Source: Diospyros lotus (taxonomy: Eukaryota; Streptophyta; Magnoliopsida; Ericales; Ebenaceae). From it: a stretch of DNA of 64,000 nucleotides. The stretch lies in contig NC_068346.1 of NCBI RefSeq assembly GCF_014633365.1, positions 18,621,030 to 18,685,029 on the forward strand. Direction: 5' to 3'. Of this stretch, positions 13,101-27,600 are shown piece by piece (within the stretch, counting starts at the first letter, position 1; each line of letters begins with the position of its first letter). The translations under genes were made by a program, and so were the position numbers. The notes under the pieces are model-generated. The model saw only the letters and a list, made by a program, of their open reading frames with translations. It searched no databases and was not told where the DNA came from.

Positions 13101-15569
13101 AACAACTGGATCTCTACCAGTTATGATAGATTTTGGAAAAACCATGAAACTTGACTACCATGTTTATGAACTTTGCCACATTGATTGTAGTAAACTGGGA
13201 TAATTAGAGCTCCAAAATGATCATATTTATCTATCAACTACTACTAAAATTACAGAGTCCCCTTTAGCTAAAGGCAACCCTGTTACAAAAGTCCATTGTC
13301 AACTCCTCAAATACCTTGGTGGAACAAATATTGGTTACAGCAGTCCAGTGGCTTTTTGGCTGGAACATTGCACCTGCTGACAAATCTCAAAATTCTGCAC
13401 AAATTCTTGCACTTCCTTCATCCTTGGCCAATAAAAAGTGTTAGAAATTCTAATAAAGGATCTAGGAATTCAGCATCCCCCCAAGTAATGTTCCAAGAAA
13501 CTAATGAAGAATGTTCCACTTGAGCGGAAGACTTGATACCAATCTGATCCTACCCTTGAAAAACAGGATTCCTTCTCTTTCAACGTAATTGTTTCTAGCT
13601 ACCTTCCCCTCTCTAAGTTGCTGATGCAACTCAAGGAGTTCAAGATCAGTCTGGTTCACCTTCCTAATTTGCTCTATCAGCTCACTTGTAGGACTAGAAA
13701 TTGTCGTCTTTAATAGGCTATAAAAGTTTGATCTCCTTCTTCAACTCCTTGTTGTCTAGACAATGCATCGGCTACAGGATTCTCCTTGTGTGGTCAGAAT
13801 TGTATGGTATACTCATATCCACACAATTTACTGATGTACTGTTGTTCTTCAGGAGTTTGAATGACTTGATTCAAAAGCTCCTTAACGCTCACATGGTCTG
13901 TAACAATTGTGAACTTACAACCCAATGGATAGGACCTCCATTTGTGTATTTATCTGTACAATAACCATCTCTACTTTTGAAAAGTTGTATCAAATTCCCC
14001 CCAGCTGTTGGATAAGCCGCAAGTCAGCTTAAAAATACCTTCGTCATAAGCAAAATATATGGATTGCTCAAAATTCCCTCAAAATAAGTTAATGGTATAT
14101 AATACCCTTAAGGGTTCCTCAATAAAATTACTAAATAATCCTTTAAAGTGATTAAAGTACCCAAAATGCCCTAAAGGATATTGTCCTTAGCTGAAGGAAG
14201 ATTGGAGCTTGTGGTTATAGTGTAGTAAAGCTAGCTAAAGGATTGCAGATGAGAATAAAGATGACAAAAGAAAGATTGTGGAAGAGAAAGAAGATGGCAA
14301 AAACCTAACAAAGGATGAAGGAGAAAAAGGCGAGTAATTCCAAAACTCCAATTCCAGAACACTAGTTATAGAAATAGAAGGGTTTCTTTCCTAGGATTTT
14401 TTGTTATTATGGATGAAGAAGAAAGCACAAATTGAAAAGAGAATGATGGTAAGAGAGGGTGTTCATGGTAATTAAAAATGAAAATTTTTGTTTGATTATA
14501 CAGCACCTGTTCCAAAACCTAATTTCTGGGTTTTTTTTTTTTTTTTTTTCATAACAGAATCTCCTCAGAAAATTTTGGAAACATGATGGGTACTCCCTGT
14601 ATTTTCTAGAGTGACTGGTTAACAGAATGGCAAGTCAGGATTAATCTAGGCCCTTATATTACCAAAGAACAATGTGGTCTTTTAACCCAACTTAAAATAT
14701 CTGCAACTTTTTGAATAAATAAAAATTTTTTCCCCTCTTTGCACTTAGACAATCTCATTGGTCCCTCTTGGTCCCCCTCCTTCACATGAACCCATATACC
14801 TGATGGCATGGAAGCACACCAGTATTGGCAGAGCATAAAATTGAACCCACAACCTTGACTCACCAGGTGATGCTGCAGAACATTCCTACCATTAAGCTAC
14901 TACCTTGGGTGGTAATAAATATAAATTTCTTATTCGAAGGGTGAAATGGAAGCTGTACTTATTCATTAAATTTTTCAAATGCAACACTGTTTTAGGGGTC
15001 AGTGCAGTTTTAGAAATGTGGCGGGTGCTCATATTTTAGTAAAACATCATGGGTGTGCAGTTTTACTCTTAATAAAATTAAAACAAGCATAAGGATAAGG
15101 TTTATAGGAAGAGGATTATGTTAGTTCTTACGTGGATGACTATAAGTTCACTATTTTCATCTTGACAGATTGTGTTACTCCATAGATTTTCTAGGAGCAC
15201 AGAATTACTATTTCATTAAAAATGTTTCCAATAATAAAGTCTGGATTCTTTTATTTCTTATGGTTAAGCAGTTATATACAGATACAGAAATTCCAAGCAT
15301 AAGATGAAATTGTGCTGCAACTACCAAAGGCCTCAACTTCTTGAGCCCGTCTACCGAAGCTTCAGTATCATGGTATGGTTCCAAACCTTGATAGCAGCCA
15401 CAGATTCATTGAAAAGGACGATCAACTGCTCCTTTCCTCTAGCCACCCTCCGCCTTCTCTAAGAAAAGAACAGAAGGATGCTTCTTGATTGAATGAAGAT
15501 TTTAACAAGAGCCTACCTTCAGCTTATGAGATTAGCCAATTGAAATGTAAGTCCCTCTTTTCATAGCAA

Positions 15570-15609
<40 letters not shown>

Positions 15610-18600
15610 CCTACAAAGAAAGAAAAAAGACTAAGAAAAACCAAATAAAGGGTGAGAACAAAAGTCTTCTTTTCTTTTTTCTGAAAGAAAAGTGTGAAAA
15701 TTAGAACATAACCATATACTGGGATAAGCGTGCTGCTCATGCTACTTCCCCATACTCCCTAAAGAAGACATCCATTACCAATCAAATAAAAATAAGCCAA
15801 TAAATCATTAGGAAAGATTTCTTGATGTTTGGGATACCCTCACCTCTCCTAAACTAGACAATTGCAATGCCTCAAACATAATTGAAAAATATTAAGCAAC
15901 ACTCTCAATGCAAGGACAAACACATCCACTCAATAGGCCTAATAAAGTTAGTAACTAGCATTTAAGAAATCAAGCTTACCAAAAGAAGCCTCCACACAGT
16001 TGGACGCAAATATGACGGGACACCACTCCAAGCTAACTCGCGCAATTTATCTGGGAGAGATGTCAAATAAGATCCAATTTTCTAGTTAAAGGTTCAGATC
16101 ATAAAAATGAGAAAACACACATATATCTAACGAGAAACAAGATCTCATGCCTCAAACGAAAAATGAGGTAAATTGTCTGTGAGATCATGTCCATGGGAGT
16201 ATAAATTTAATTTACCAAAACAAAGTTCATTACACAGTTATAAAAGGTACTGTCATAAAACAAAGGGATAAATATTGCATGTTTTAGACCTCACTACTAT
16301 TCATTGTGTGGGAGTACACTTGCTTTTCAGTTATAGACAATACTCTAACAGAATAATAGTTTATCACTGCATAAAAACAGCACTCTATTGAAAAAGCTTC
16401 TGTACATAGACAGAAATACCAACATAAAAGCCCCAAAAAGAACATGATATTAGAACAAAAAATAGATAGAAACCTCTACGTCCATCTGCTAAATTAGCAC
16501 CAAGGAACTAGCTAACAAGAATTTGATTATCACTAACAACCACACCTACATCATCTACCAAAAAGTCACCTTTAGAAGATAAACAGATTTAGTCCTTAAG
16601 GAGTCCTATCCCTGGGTCAGTAGTGGCATTGCCCAAAGGAATCTTCCATTGAAATTGTTCGCGAACATCAAGAAAGTATTGTAATAGGCATGCCTACAAG
16701 CTTTTTACTAGTTTTATTTTTATTTTCTTTGGAAGAAAAAAAAAAGAAAAAATCTTGTAATCATGTCTAGATTAAAAAAAAAGTGATAAAAAAAAAAACT
16801 AACAGTCATGTCTAGTTAAATCCTTAAAACTTCATTTGCATGATTGTTGAAGATACATGAGATATCTTGTCCATATTCTTGGACAAGATATACTCACTTG
16901 ATTGGTTTTACTTTCTATAGATGTATGGTATATCTTCTAGAAGAATATATGGCTGTGATTGTATTAATTAGTTGTATCCTAAAATTGTATAGATTTCCAA
17001 ATCCATATTTGGAAACTGCCTATTTTGGTAGTCTGCCTCGTACATAAATTCAGTAAACCCTTCAAAGGAAACAAGATTGAATTTTTCCAGTCATTCTTGA
17101 CATGGTATCAAAGCCTTGGGACGTCAATCACTATCCTTTTGTGACTTTGATTGTCATGGCCTTCATCAATATTCAATCTTCTTACATAAGATGTCAAATA
17201 CCCACAACACCATGTCGGATTCGGCTAATTCTAATGGTACAACAGAAGTTTTGTTTGCTAGAAGTAATGGTGTAAGCTCAGGAGAAGAGCTACAAGAAGC
17301 TTACCGATTGAACGATAAGAATTACTTGAAGTGGTCTCAGTTGATCCAGACTTTTCTAAAAGATGCAGGAAAGCTAAGCCACCTACTTGGGATCAGGCCA
17401 AAGGAGGGTGATCCTATGTATGCAGCCTGGGATGAAGAGGACTCTCTAGTCATGTCCTGACTGTGGAAGACCATGATTCCGGAGATTAGTGGCACAGTCA
17501 TGTTCCTAACAATAGCCAAGGATATTTGGGATGCGATGAAGCTTACCTATTCCAAGGTGCATGATGTTGCTCAGATCTATGAGATTAGGACTAAGGTAGC
17601 AGCTATCAAACAAGGCTCCCAATCCATTACTGAGTATGCAAATCTATTAGAGACTCTGTGGCAAGAGTTAGACCACTATCAGTGCCTTGAAATGAAGTAT
17701 AGTGAGGATGCAGCCTTACAAAAGAGGTTTGTTGAGAAAGAAATGACCTATGATTTTCTTGCAGGCCTCAATATGGAGTTTGATGCAGTGAGAGTTCAAA
17801 TTCTCGGTAAGGAGGATTTACCATCTCTAAATGAGGTGATTTCTATAGTGTGTGCAGAGGAAGGATGACAGGGAGTGATGTTGGACAGTCCTTCTACAAA
17901 AAGCTCTGCCCTTGTATCCTTGAAGGCTTCTACTCAGAGTAAGTGGCTTATAGAGGAGAAGAAAGTATTGGACAAGGACTCACTGTGGTGCACGTATTGC
18001 AAAAAGCCTCGGCACACCATAGAGAAGTGCTGGAAACTCCATGGGAAGCCATCCAGGGGAGGACAACTAAAGGGCCAAGGACAAGTCTATGTGGCCAGCA
18101 TCCATCAACAAACTGAACGAAGGGTTCCAGAACAGGGAGATGCAATGGTACTCAACAGGGTAGAGATTGAAAAGCTGAGGAGTTTGTTAGAATCTCTCAA
18201 AAAGAAAGTTGAGGTAGGTACATGTTCTCTCACACTCACAAGTATCTCTTTTTCTTCTCTTACCTTCCATGCTTAAGAAAAATCTCATCCTAATGCTTGG
18301 ATCTTAAGACTTTGGAGCCACCAATCACATGACCTATTCCTCACATCAATTCATCTCTTATATTCCATGTTCAAGTTCCAAAAAAATTACCATGGCAAAC
18401 GGATCTTTAACCACTGTGGCTAGCCAAGGGGATGTTTTTCTAGATAAACATCTCACCCTAACGAATGTCCAACATGTTCCTAAACTCTTTACTAACCTTA
18501 TCTCAATTCAAAAACTCACCTTAGATGCTAACTACAGTGTTATTTTCCACCCAACCTTCTGTGAGTTTTAGGAGCAAGACACGAAGAAGATGATTGAGCA

Positions 18601-21600
18601 TGTTAGGGCTAGGGCTGGACTCTACTACCTTAAGGAACTGAGTGAGCGGGCTAATAGAAGGAAAGCTTCCCCTATGTCGAAGAGGGGGAGGAAAAATACT
18701 CCTATTATTCGATGCCCTTCTCCCACAACCATCGATTACATATGTAGCCTACCTAATAGTTTTAGGAGCAGGACACGGAGAAAATGATTGAGCATGTTAG
18801 GGCTAGGGCTGGACTCTACTACCTTAAGGAACTGAGTGAGCGGGCTAATAAAAGGAAAGCTTCCCCTATGTCGGAGAGGGGGAGGAAAAATACTCCTATT
18901 ATTCGATGCCCTTCTCCCACAAACATCAATTACATATGTAGCCTACCTAATAATTAGTTTAACAGAAGAGGTTAGGTTGTTTAGCTCTTTAACTCCCTAA
19001 CTATTTAACAACCCAACTACCAACTACCAACTGCATAACCACTTAACAACTACTAGCTAACTAGCTAACTGATACAAGTGCTTATTTATTGACAAATCCC
19101 CTTTTTACCCCTGGGATCGTGACATCCCCCCTCCCCCCCCGGCCTTCAAACAATTATTGTCCCCAAGAATTAAGGTAAACCCGCAGCCCTAGGGAATTGC
19201 TTCAGCAAGTCAAGCATGTTCTCCCAAGTGGTGTGCTCTGGATGTAAGTGGGACCAATGTACCAAAACCTAGGTTAAGGGTAGTGATCCTTGGTAGATAA
19301 CCCGCCTCTCCAATTCTACCACTTCTTCCATTTCCTCTGCTACCGGAGGCAGATCCTGGCTCGTATAAACAAGAGGCTTAAGAGGCTCCTTAGCTTGATT
19401 GAGCAAGGAAACATGGAAAACCAGGTGAGTATTCACTCCTTCTGGATGTTGCAACTTGTAAGCAACTTTGCCCACCTTGGCCATGATAGAATAGGGCCCA
19501 AAATACTTGGGACTAAGCTTAGAAGTTGGGATGGATGTATAAGGGTGCTGTAAGAATCGTCTAACCTTAAGATAGACTTTGTCCCCAACATTGAATGACC
19601 TGTCACTTTTTCTATCAGCTACTTGCTTCATACCATTTTGGACAGTGGCTAATTCCCTCTTAAGGACAAACAACATTTGTTGCCTCTGCTATAAGTATTA
19701 ACCTACTGCAACCATAGTAGGATTTGGACCAGAAATAGTAGGCAAAAGGGAAGGCTTAAACCCAAACATAGCCTCAAATGGACTCCTCTTAATAGCACTG
19801 TGGTAACTAGAATTATACCACCATTGTGCTAAGGACAGCCACTTATTCCGGCTTCTAGGTTTAGTAAAACACATGCACCTCAAGTATGCCTCCACACATT
19901 GATTGACCTACTCTGTTCGGCCATTTGTTTGTGGGTGATATGCAGTGGACATATACAATCTCACTCCCAACCTCTTGAATAACTCTTGCCAAAAAGCACT
20001 TGTAAAGATTTTATCTCAGTCTGACACAATAGACTTAGGTATTCCATGGATTTTTGCCACAGAGTCTAGGAATACTCGAGCCACCTCCTGAGCTGTAAAT
20101 GGATGTGTCAAACTGATAAAATGGCCAAATTTGGTCAGACAGTCCACTATCACCAGTATAGCATCCTTACCTTCCAATCTTGGTAAGCCTTCCACGAAAT
20201 CCATAGAAATGCCATCCCATGCCTGCTTAGGAATGGCCAAAGGCTACAGCAACCCTGGATAAGACACCTACTCCTGTTTGCACTACTAACATATGACACA
20301 TGAAAGCACAAATTCCACCACATCCTTCTTTTGCCCAGGCCAAAAAAAATAGCCACTTCACCCTATGATAAGTAACTCACACTCCGGAATGACCCCCCAA
20401 TGGTGAGCAGTGAAGTGCCTTTAAGATCCTTTCCTTTAAGGATTGGTCATCTCCTACCACCAATCTCCCTTTATATCGCACCAATCCATTCGTAAGTGTG
20501 TAATCTAAGGGACCCCCAAGCTGTACCAACAATTGGGTCACTGGCTCCTTTAGCCAAGCTACGTGCTCATAACTGACCTCTAACTCCTTAATCCATTCTG
20601 GAACTGCAACCGAAATGGCCGGCTTGGCAATCCCCCCTCTCTCCCCTTCTTGACAAAGCATCAGCTACCACATTTTCCTTCCCCCTCTGGTATTGGATTG
20701 TGTAATCCAATCCCATCAATTTAGATATTCCCTTCCTCTACAACTGCGTATGCAGTCTCTATTGCGATAAAAATTGAAGGCATTTGTGGTCTGTTTTGAT
20801 TATAAACAGACTCCCTTCCAAGTAATGATGCCACTTATCCATTGCTCCCAACATAGCTAGCAACTCCTTGTCATACACACATAATCCCAAATGTTTTTGG
20901 GACAAAGCTTGGCTAATAAATGCCAATGGCTTCCCCTCTTGCATAAGAGCATCCCCTATCCCAGTATCACATGCATCATTCTCTACTATAAATGGCTTGG
21001 TGAAGTCTGGTAGAGCCAATACAGGGGCTTAAGTCATGGATTTCTTTAATGCTGAGAAGGTTGTCTCAGCTCTAGGGTTCCATTGAAAAGCATCTTTCTT
21101 AAGCAACTTTGTAGCCTACTAATTAGTCCATAATGCTAAATGAATTTCCGATAATACCCGATTAGCCCCAAAAATCCCCTTAACTCCTTCACTGTCATAG
21201 GTTTAGGTCATTCCACCATTGTTGCCACCTTCTTAGGATCAGTCCTCACACCTTCCCCAAAGATTATATGTCCCAAATACTCTACTTCTTTCTCAGCAAA
21301 AGTACATTTAGAAAGCTTGATATACAATTGATGAAATTTAAGGACCTCAAAAAATGGTATGAATGTGTGATAGATGTTGTTCACAATTAGGGCTATAAAT
21401 GAGGATGTCATCAAAGAAAACAAGGATGAACTTCCTCAAGTAGGGCTGGAAAATTTGGTTCATCAATGCTAGGAAAGTAGCCCAAGCATTGGTTAGTTCG
21501 AAAGGCATAACAGTGAATTTGTATAGCCCTTGGTGGGTTCTAAAGGCTGTTTTAGGAATATCGGATGGCTTCATGCGAATTTGGTGGTAAGCAAACCTAA

Positions 21601-24600
21601 GATCCAACTTAGAGAAAATTTTAGCACCAAACAATTCATCAAGTAGGTCCTCTATAAGGGGTATAGGAAATTTATTTTTTATGGTGTTAGAATTGAATTG
21701 CCAGTAATCAACACAAAATTTCCATGTTCCATCTTTTTTTTCGACAAAAAGGACTGGAGATGCATAGGGACTTTGGCTAGGTTGAATTATGGTTGTGCTT
21801 ATCATGGACTTAACTTGTTTTTCAATCTCTGATTTCTGAATAGGAGAATATCTATAAGCTATTATATTAATAGGAGCTGAGATTGGCTTAAGGTGTATGG
21901 AATGGTCTAGGGGTCGTTGGGGTGGCAAGGAATTTGGCCCATTAAACAGGTCCTTAAACTCAATCAAAAGTAAGTGCAAGTCATATGGGAGTTGTACCTT
22001 ATTAGAGAGCTGAGAATCAATAGAGTTACCTGTAGGTGGTTGCTCCTCCTCCAAACTACCTTCTTCTTCCATTCCCATAGTTTGTATGGAATACAATTGT
22101 GCTATCTGACCTCTTTTTTTCAGCATCATTTTCTATAGCTTCTTCCCTTCTATCATCTTGCATTCCCCTTGCTCAAGGTTGCCCAGCAAGGTCAACCTTC
22201 TGCCCTCAATCCCTACCGTGACTTCCAGCTTGTTAAAATCAAAAGTCAAAAGGCTAACAGTCCTCATCCAATCTACCCCGAGGACAATATCACAACCACC
22301 CAATTCAAGAATCCTTAGATCTGCCGTAAACTCCTGCTCTTGCATTACCCACGTGAATCCCATACATTTGTAATGGCTATACATTTTGCTCCCATTTGCT
22401 ACTATCACTGATAGGGAGGTAGTTGTTGTCAACGGACAGTTAAGGCTGGTAGCAGTAGCTTCACTAAGGAAGTTGTGAGTGCTTCCACTGTCAATCAGCA
22501 CCATCAACCTCTTTTTCCCCACATGGCCCTTCACCTTAATGATTTGTCCCATGGGACTTCCTTTGATGCGTGGAAAGATATTTCCCCTCCTTCCTCCCCT
22601 TGAACTTCCTCTTGGATGCCATCTTCCTCTACAACCACTTCTTCTTCTTCTTTTTCCCCATCCGATCCCTCCATATTCATACAATTGATGCCCGGGGCTG
22701 TACTTATCCCCACATTTGTAACAAAGCCCTAATTGCCTCCTTTGCTCCATAAGGGTCTTTTTAGTACCATTGTTATTGTATGGTACTTTGGCTACTGCTT
22801 GATTAGGCCCTGTAAGCATGGACCTAGAGTTCCCTCTTGCTTGTTGACCAGCCACCGAGCCCAACCTATACGAGACCTTATGCTTCTTGAAATTGGCCTC
22901 CACCGTCAATTCTTGTAATTGTGCCTTTTCAGCAGCCTACCTCATAGATGTAGGCATCACCATCTTCACCATTGATCTCAATTCCTCCCTCAATCCACTT
23001 ATAAAACTAGACACCGAGGACTGTTCCATTAATCCCAGTTGCACAATACATATAATTGACCTTAACTCCTCAAATTTCACTTGGTATGCCACCGCTAACC
23101 CTTGTTTTAGTTTGCTAAACTCCTCAATTACATTGGTCATGCTTCTTTCTCCAAACTGTTCACACAGCCCCTCTACAAATTCTACCCAATTCCCACCATT
23201 TCCCTCATCTTGGATCCACCCTTGAAACCAAGAATCGGCCGTATCATTTAAGTAGGCTGCAGCCAAATTTACCTTTTGTTCCTCCAGCACCCTATAAAAT
23301 TGGAAGAATCTTTCACACCTTCGAATCCACCATCTTGGTTTCATCCCATCAAACATGAGAATTTCCAATATTGGCATAGGGGGGTGATTATTAGAAAAGG
23401 GATGGAAGTTCCTAACTTGCACCTCTTGTTCCGTCAGTGGTTCCTCCGCTTCAAGAACTCCCTGACTTCTTGGAACACTGCCCTGATGTGGCAAAATTAG
23501 ATCGAGAACCCGTCATGGAGGGAAATCCAAAGACAATCGAAATTGGAGCAATGAGGGCAGCATATTGAGCACGTTGTTGAGTCTCTGCCCGTACCACTGC
23601 ATAAACTCCTTATACTACTCCAAAATCTCTTGATTCTTTCCTGACTCCCCCCGCACTGTTTCCCTCAAAACCGCCACATCTTCCCTGCTTTAAGCCATCA
23701 CCTCCTGAGTTTGGAACATCCCAAACTCCAAGGCTTTCATCCTTACCTCTAATTGCTTCATCCTAGTGCCTTCCCCCATTCACCTTTATCGTAATTCACC
23801 ACTTCGATCGCTGCACTTCCCTAATCGCACCAGAACAACTAATGCCCGCCAATTCTAACACCTACCCTCATCGTGATACTACTCGTCGATCACCCCACAA
23901 CCAGTTTGTCCGGCTCTGATACCACCAATGTCAAGCCCCAAGAATTGAGAGATGGACAGTTATGGAATTCAGTTGTTTGAACAGAATAGAATGAGAAAAA
24001 TAGAGAGAGAGAAAGAGAGAGAGAGAGGAGGAAAAATACTTCTATTATTTGATGCCCTTCTCCCTCAACCATTGGTTACATATATAGCCTACCCCATAAC
24101 TAGTTTAACAAAAGAGGTTAGGGTACTTAGCTCTTCAACTCCCTAACTATTTAACAACTCAGTTTGCCAACTGCCTAACCACTTAACAACTACCAGCTAA
24201 CTAGCTAACTGGTACAACTGGTTATTTATTGACAAATCCCCTTTTTACCCCGAGGATCACGACAGGGTCCTTCAACTGTTCCTAACATCGTTGGGGCACA
24301 TCGGTTTATTTCTTTTGTTGATGACTGCACCCAGGTAGTTTGATTGTATTTGCTAAAAAACTAAATCTGAGGTGGGAACCATCTTTCCTATGTTTTACAA
24401 CATGGTTAAAAATCAGTTTGGGGTTGAGATTAAAAGATTCAGGTCTGATATTATCAAAGATTACTTCAATCAATCCTTATCTCTTTAGGCATTATCCATG
24501 AATCTTCTTGCCCTTATACCCCTCAGCAAAATGGAGTGGTTGAGAAAAAGAATGGCAAAATGGCCACCTCTTGGTTGTTACTAGAGCTCTTCTCTTCCAC

Positions 24601-27600
24601 TATAATATTCCCAAACATTATTGGGGAAAAACAGCCTTAACAGCCACCTTTCTCATCAACAGGATACCTTCTCGAACTCTTGATTCTCAAAGTCCAACCC
24701 AGCTTCTCACCAAGACCTTCCCTGACTTCCATAAACCTAGTTGTTTGACACCTAAAGTGTTCAGTTGTGTCACTTTTGTTCATGTTCATACTCCTAACAA
24801 AGGCAAGCTTGATCCTCATGCCCTCAAGTGTGTTTTTATTAGGTATTCCTCCACTCAAAAAAGTTATAAATGCAATCATCCTCCTACCAAGAGAGTTCTT
24901 ATTTCAACAGATGTTACCTTTGTTGAGGATACTCCTTATTTTGTCCAGACTTATCCTTAGGGGGAGAATACAGTTCTAGAGGATAAGGATTAGGATTTGG
25001 TTCTTCCTGAGCTACCATCTCCCCTCTATTATCTCAAAAGACTCATCATGTATGCCACTAGGGAAGCCTCCACTACTTACTTCTTGTCCATTGCAGGTAC
25101 AACTGTATGTTGTTAGGAGAAAAGTACCAGTTCCTCTACCTATGCAAGCTACAACATCTAATTCAAGTCCTGCCACTGCCATTCCTATTGATATTTCACT
25201 AGGTATTTCACCTACTAAACCTATACCTAATGCTAAACCCGAATCCTCTAATTGTGATGTTGAACCTAAAGCTTCTAATTGTGATCTTGATCTACCTATT
25301 CCCCTTAGGAAAGGTACAAGGACCTGCACAAAACATCCTCTACATTTATTCCTAACCTATTCCAAACTATCACCTAGACATAAAGCTTTTCTCACTAGCC
25401 TTTATACCATTCCTATTCCCAAAACCGTTTCTGAAGCAATAGGTAATGAGAATTAGAAGATTGCCATAGAGGTTGAGATGGCAACTTGGAGAAGAATCAA
25501 ACTTGGGAGTTGGTTTGGTTGCCTAAAGGGAAACATCCAGGGGATGGAAGTGGGTCTATACGGTAAAGTACAAATCAGATGGGTCCTTGGATAAGTACAA
25601 AGCAAGGCAGGTGGCTAAGGGTTACACACAAATTTATGGGGTAGACTATCTTGATACTTTTGCTCTAGTTGCAAAATTGAATACGGTAAGGGTGCTTTTA
25701 TCCTTAGTTGCTAATTTAGGTTGGCCATTGCAACAATATGATGTTAAAAAGGCCTTTTTGCATGGGGATCTAGAGGAGGAGATTTATATGGAGTTGCCAC
25801 CTAGTTTTGGTCTACCAACCAAGGAAAAAGTGGTGTGCAAATTAAAAAAGGCTCCGTATGGACTGAAACAGTCCCCAAGAGCTTGGTTTGGCCACTTTAC
25901 AAAGGTTATGCTTAGCAAACCCAGGAAGATCATACTTTGTTCATCCACCACTCAGTTATAGGGGGAGTGACAGTATTGTTAGTGTATGCGGATGACATTG
26001 TTGTCACGGTGATGATGTGAAAGCCATGGAAATGTGAGAAAGTCTGATCAAAGAATTTGAAATTAAAGAGTTGGACAGATTAAAGTATTTTTGGGAATAG
26101 AAGTGGCTCATTCTAAGGAGGGAATTTTTATCTCTCAACAGAAGTATATATTAGACTTCTTTGCTGAAACGGGAATGTTAGGAAGTAAGGCAGTTGACAC
26201 TCCAATTGAACGTAATCATTGATTAGGGGAGGTTCCAGAAGATGGGGTAGTAGACAAATGATCCTATCAAAGACGAGTTGTGTAACGCCCCGCTCCCACT
26301 TACGGGAGTTACTCGTGAACAATTACCCGAACTGTTCACCTGCCCGGTCTGAGATGAAGGGCGGACTATGTTTCAAGAAGAAACGCCCTAGGTGGGAACT
26401 AGGTTCGTCCTTCCCTTCGCTGAATCCCAGGATCCATAAACACCCTAGGACTTCGCGAGTTTCTTATGAATGAAGAAATAACCCGCTACACCGCCCAAGG
26501 GCTTCAAGGTGCTTCTTAACACCGGGCTAGACTAAGGGAAAAACTCATACTCAGAAAAATCCTCCAATTTTTCCAACATTTCGTCGCTCGGGGACTCCTT
26601 CGGGGATTTTATAACTTTTCTATAGCCCAAAATCTCCCAAAATTGGGCCCTATTATTTCCCCTTTTGTTCCCCTAATTTTTTTGAATTTTTCCCTTTTTT
26701 TTTTTTTTCCGCGCGCGGGCCCCACGGCCGGCTGGGCCCGGCCGCGCGCGCTGCCTGGGGCGGCCGCAGCCCGCGGCCGCGCGGGCTAGCCCCAGCAGCG
26801 GCCGCGCGGGCTGGCCGCGCGCCCCCGCGCGCGCCTGCCGCACCCGCCTGGTCGCCTGCGGCCTGCTGCTGATGCAGCAGCCCACTGCTGCATTTTTCAT
26901 TTCTCTTCTTCTTCTTTTTTTTTTTCTTGGGGCTTCCAAACCCAATTTCTTTTTTTTTTTTCCAAAAATTAAAATAAATGAAATACCTCACTTTTCTTCA
27001 AATTTACCTTTATTTCTCCACAAATAAGGCTTAAACAAAATTCTTGATGCTTCCACAACATACATCAACCATTCCCTAATTTGCAACAAAGCTTACACAA
27101 CCCCTTGATGCTTAAATCCCCTTTTTTTTTTTTAAGAATATAGCTTTACAATATATTTGCTACATCATACATCAAAAATAAAAAGAAATTTACAACATGC
27201 TTAGGCTTCCAAAAACCCAAGCTAAATTACATGAGTTCCTTAGGGTCTTCATTTCATCAAGCATACTTAACCTTCCAAGATCCCTTCCTTCTTACACATA
27301 AGATACCTACATGGTGAGGATAAAAACCTCATGAGCTATTAAGCTCAATAAGAGTGCAATGACAATAGTATGAACATGAAAATAAATGTGATGCCAATGC
27401 ATGTATGCAACATGGTTAGGGCTTCCACATCCTCACAACCACCTTGGTTTGAGGCTTTAATCTACCCTACCCCACTCAACCTCATGGCCATAGGTCCTAG
27501 CTCAAACAACATGCCAATGCACACATAGAAATCATGCATCATACTTACAACTTGCAAGCCACCATCCCTTGGGGCTATCCCTTACCTTTTTCCATTCTTT

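Larger units (their letters stand above)
18869..24264 (-). mobile_element. Ty3/gypsy chromovirus inserted in copia-2
   Basis: On the minus strand: 5' LTR 23929-24264, primer site about 23914-23927 (TGGTATCAGAGCC), gag, protease, RT, RNase H, integrase, chromodomain-like tail, a striking purine tract at 19125-19140 and a 3' LTR ending near 18869. The order RT-RNase H-integrase defines Ty3/gypsy. The short LTR and ~5.4-kb length suggest a Reina-like chromovirus (inference). The flanks (CCCTA, GGGTC) do not match, and the copia-2 zinc domain is missing here, so the insertion was followed by deletion and rearrangement. Confidence 0.9.

Noticed and set aside
19125..19140. G-quadruplex regulatory element on the minus strand
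   Set aside because: The G/A run abuts the start of the chromovirus 3' LTR and is fully explained as its polypurine tract.
26653..26991. Open frames of 90-112 codons in the GC island of the first solo LTR (and 36459-36728 in the second)
   Set aside because: Arg/Ala/Gly/Pro low complexity from CG-rich repeats, open in several frames at once and not conserved between the two copies.
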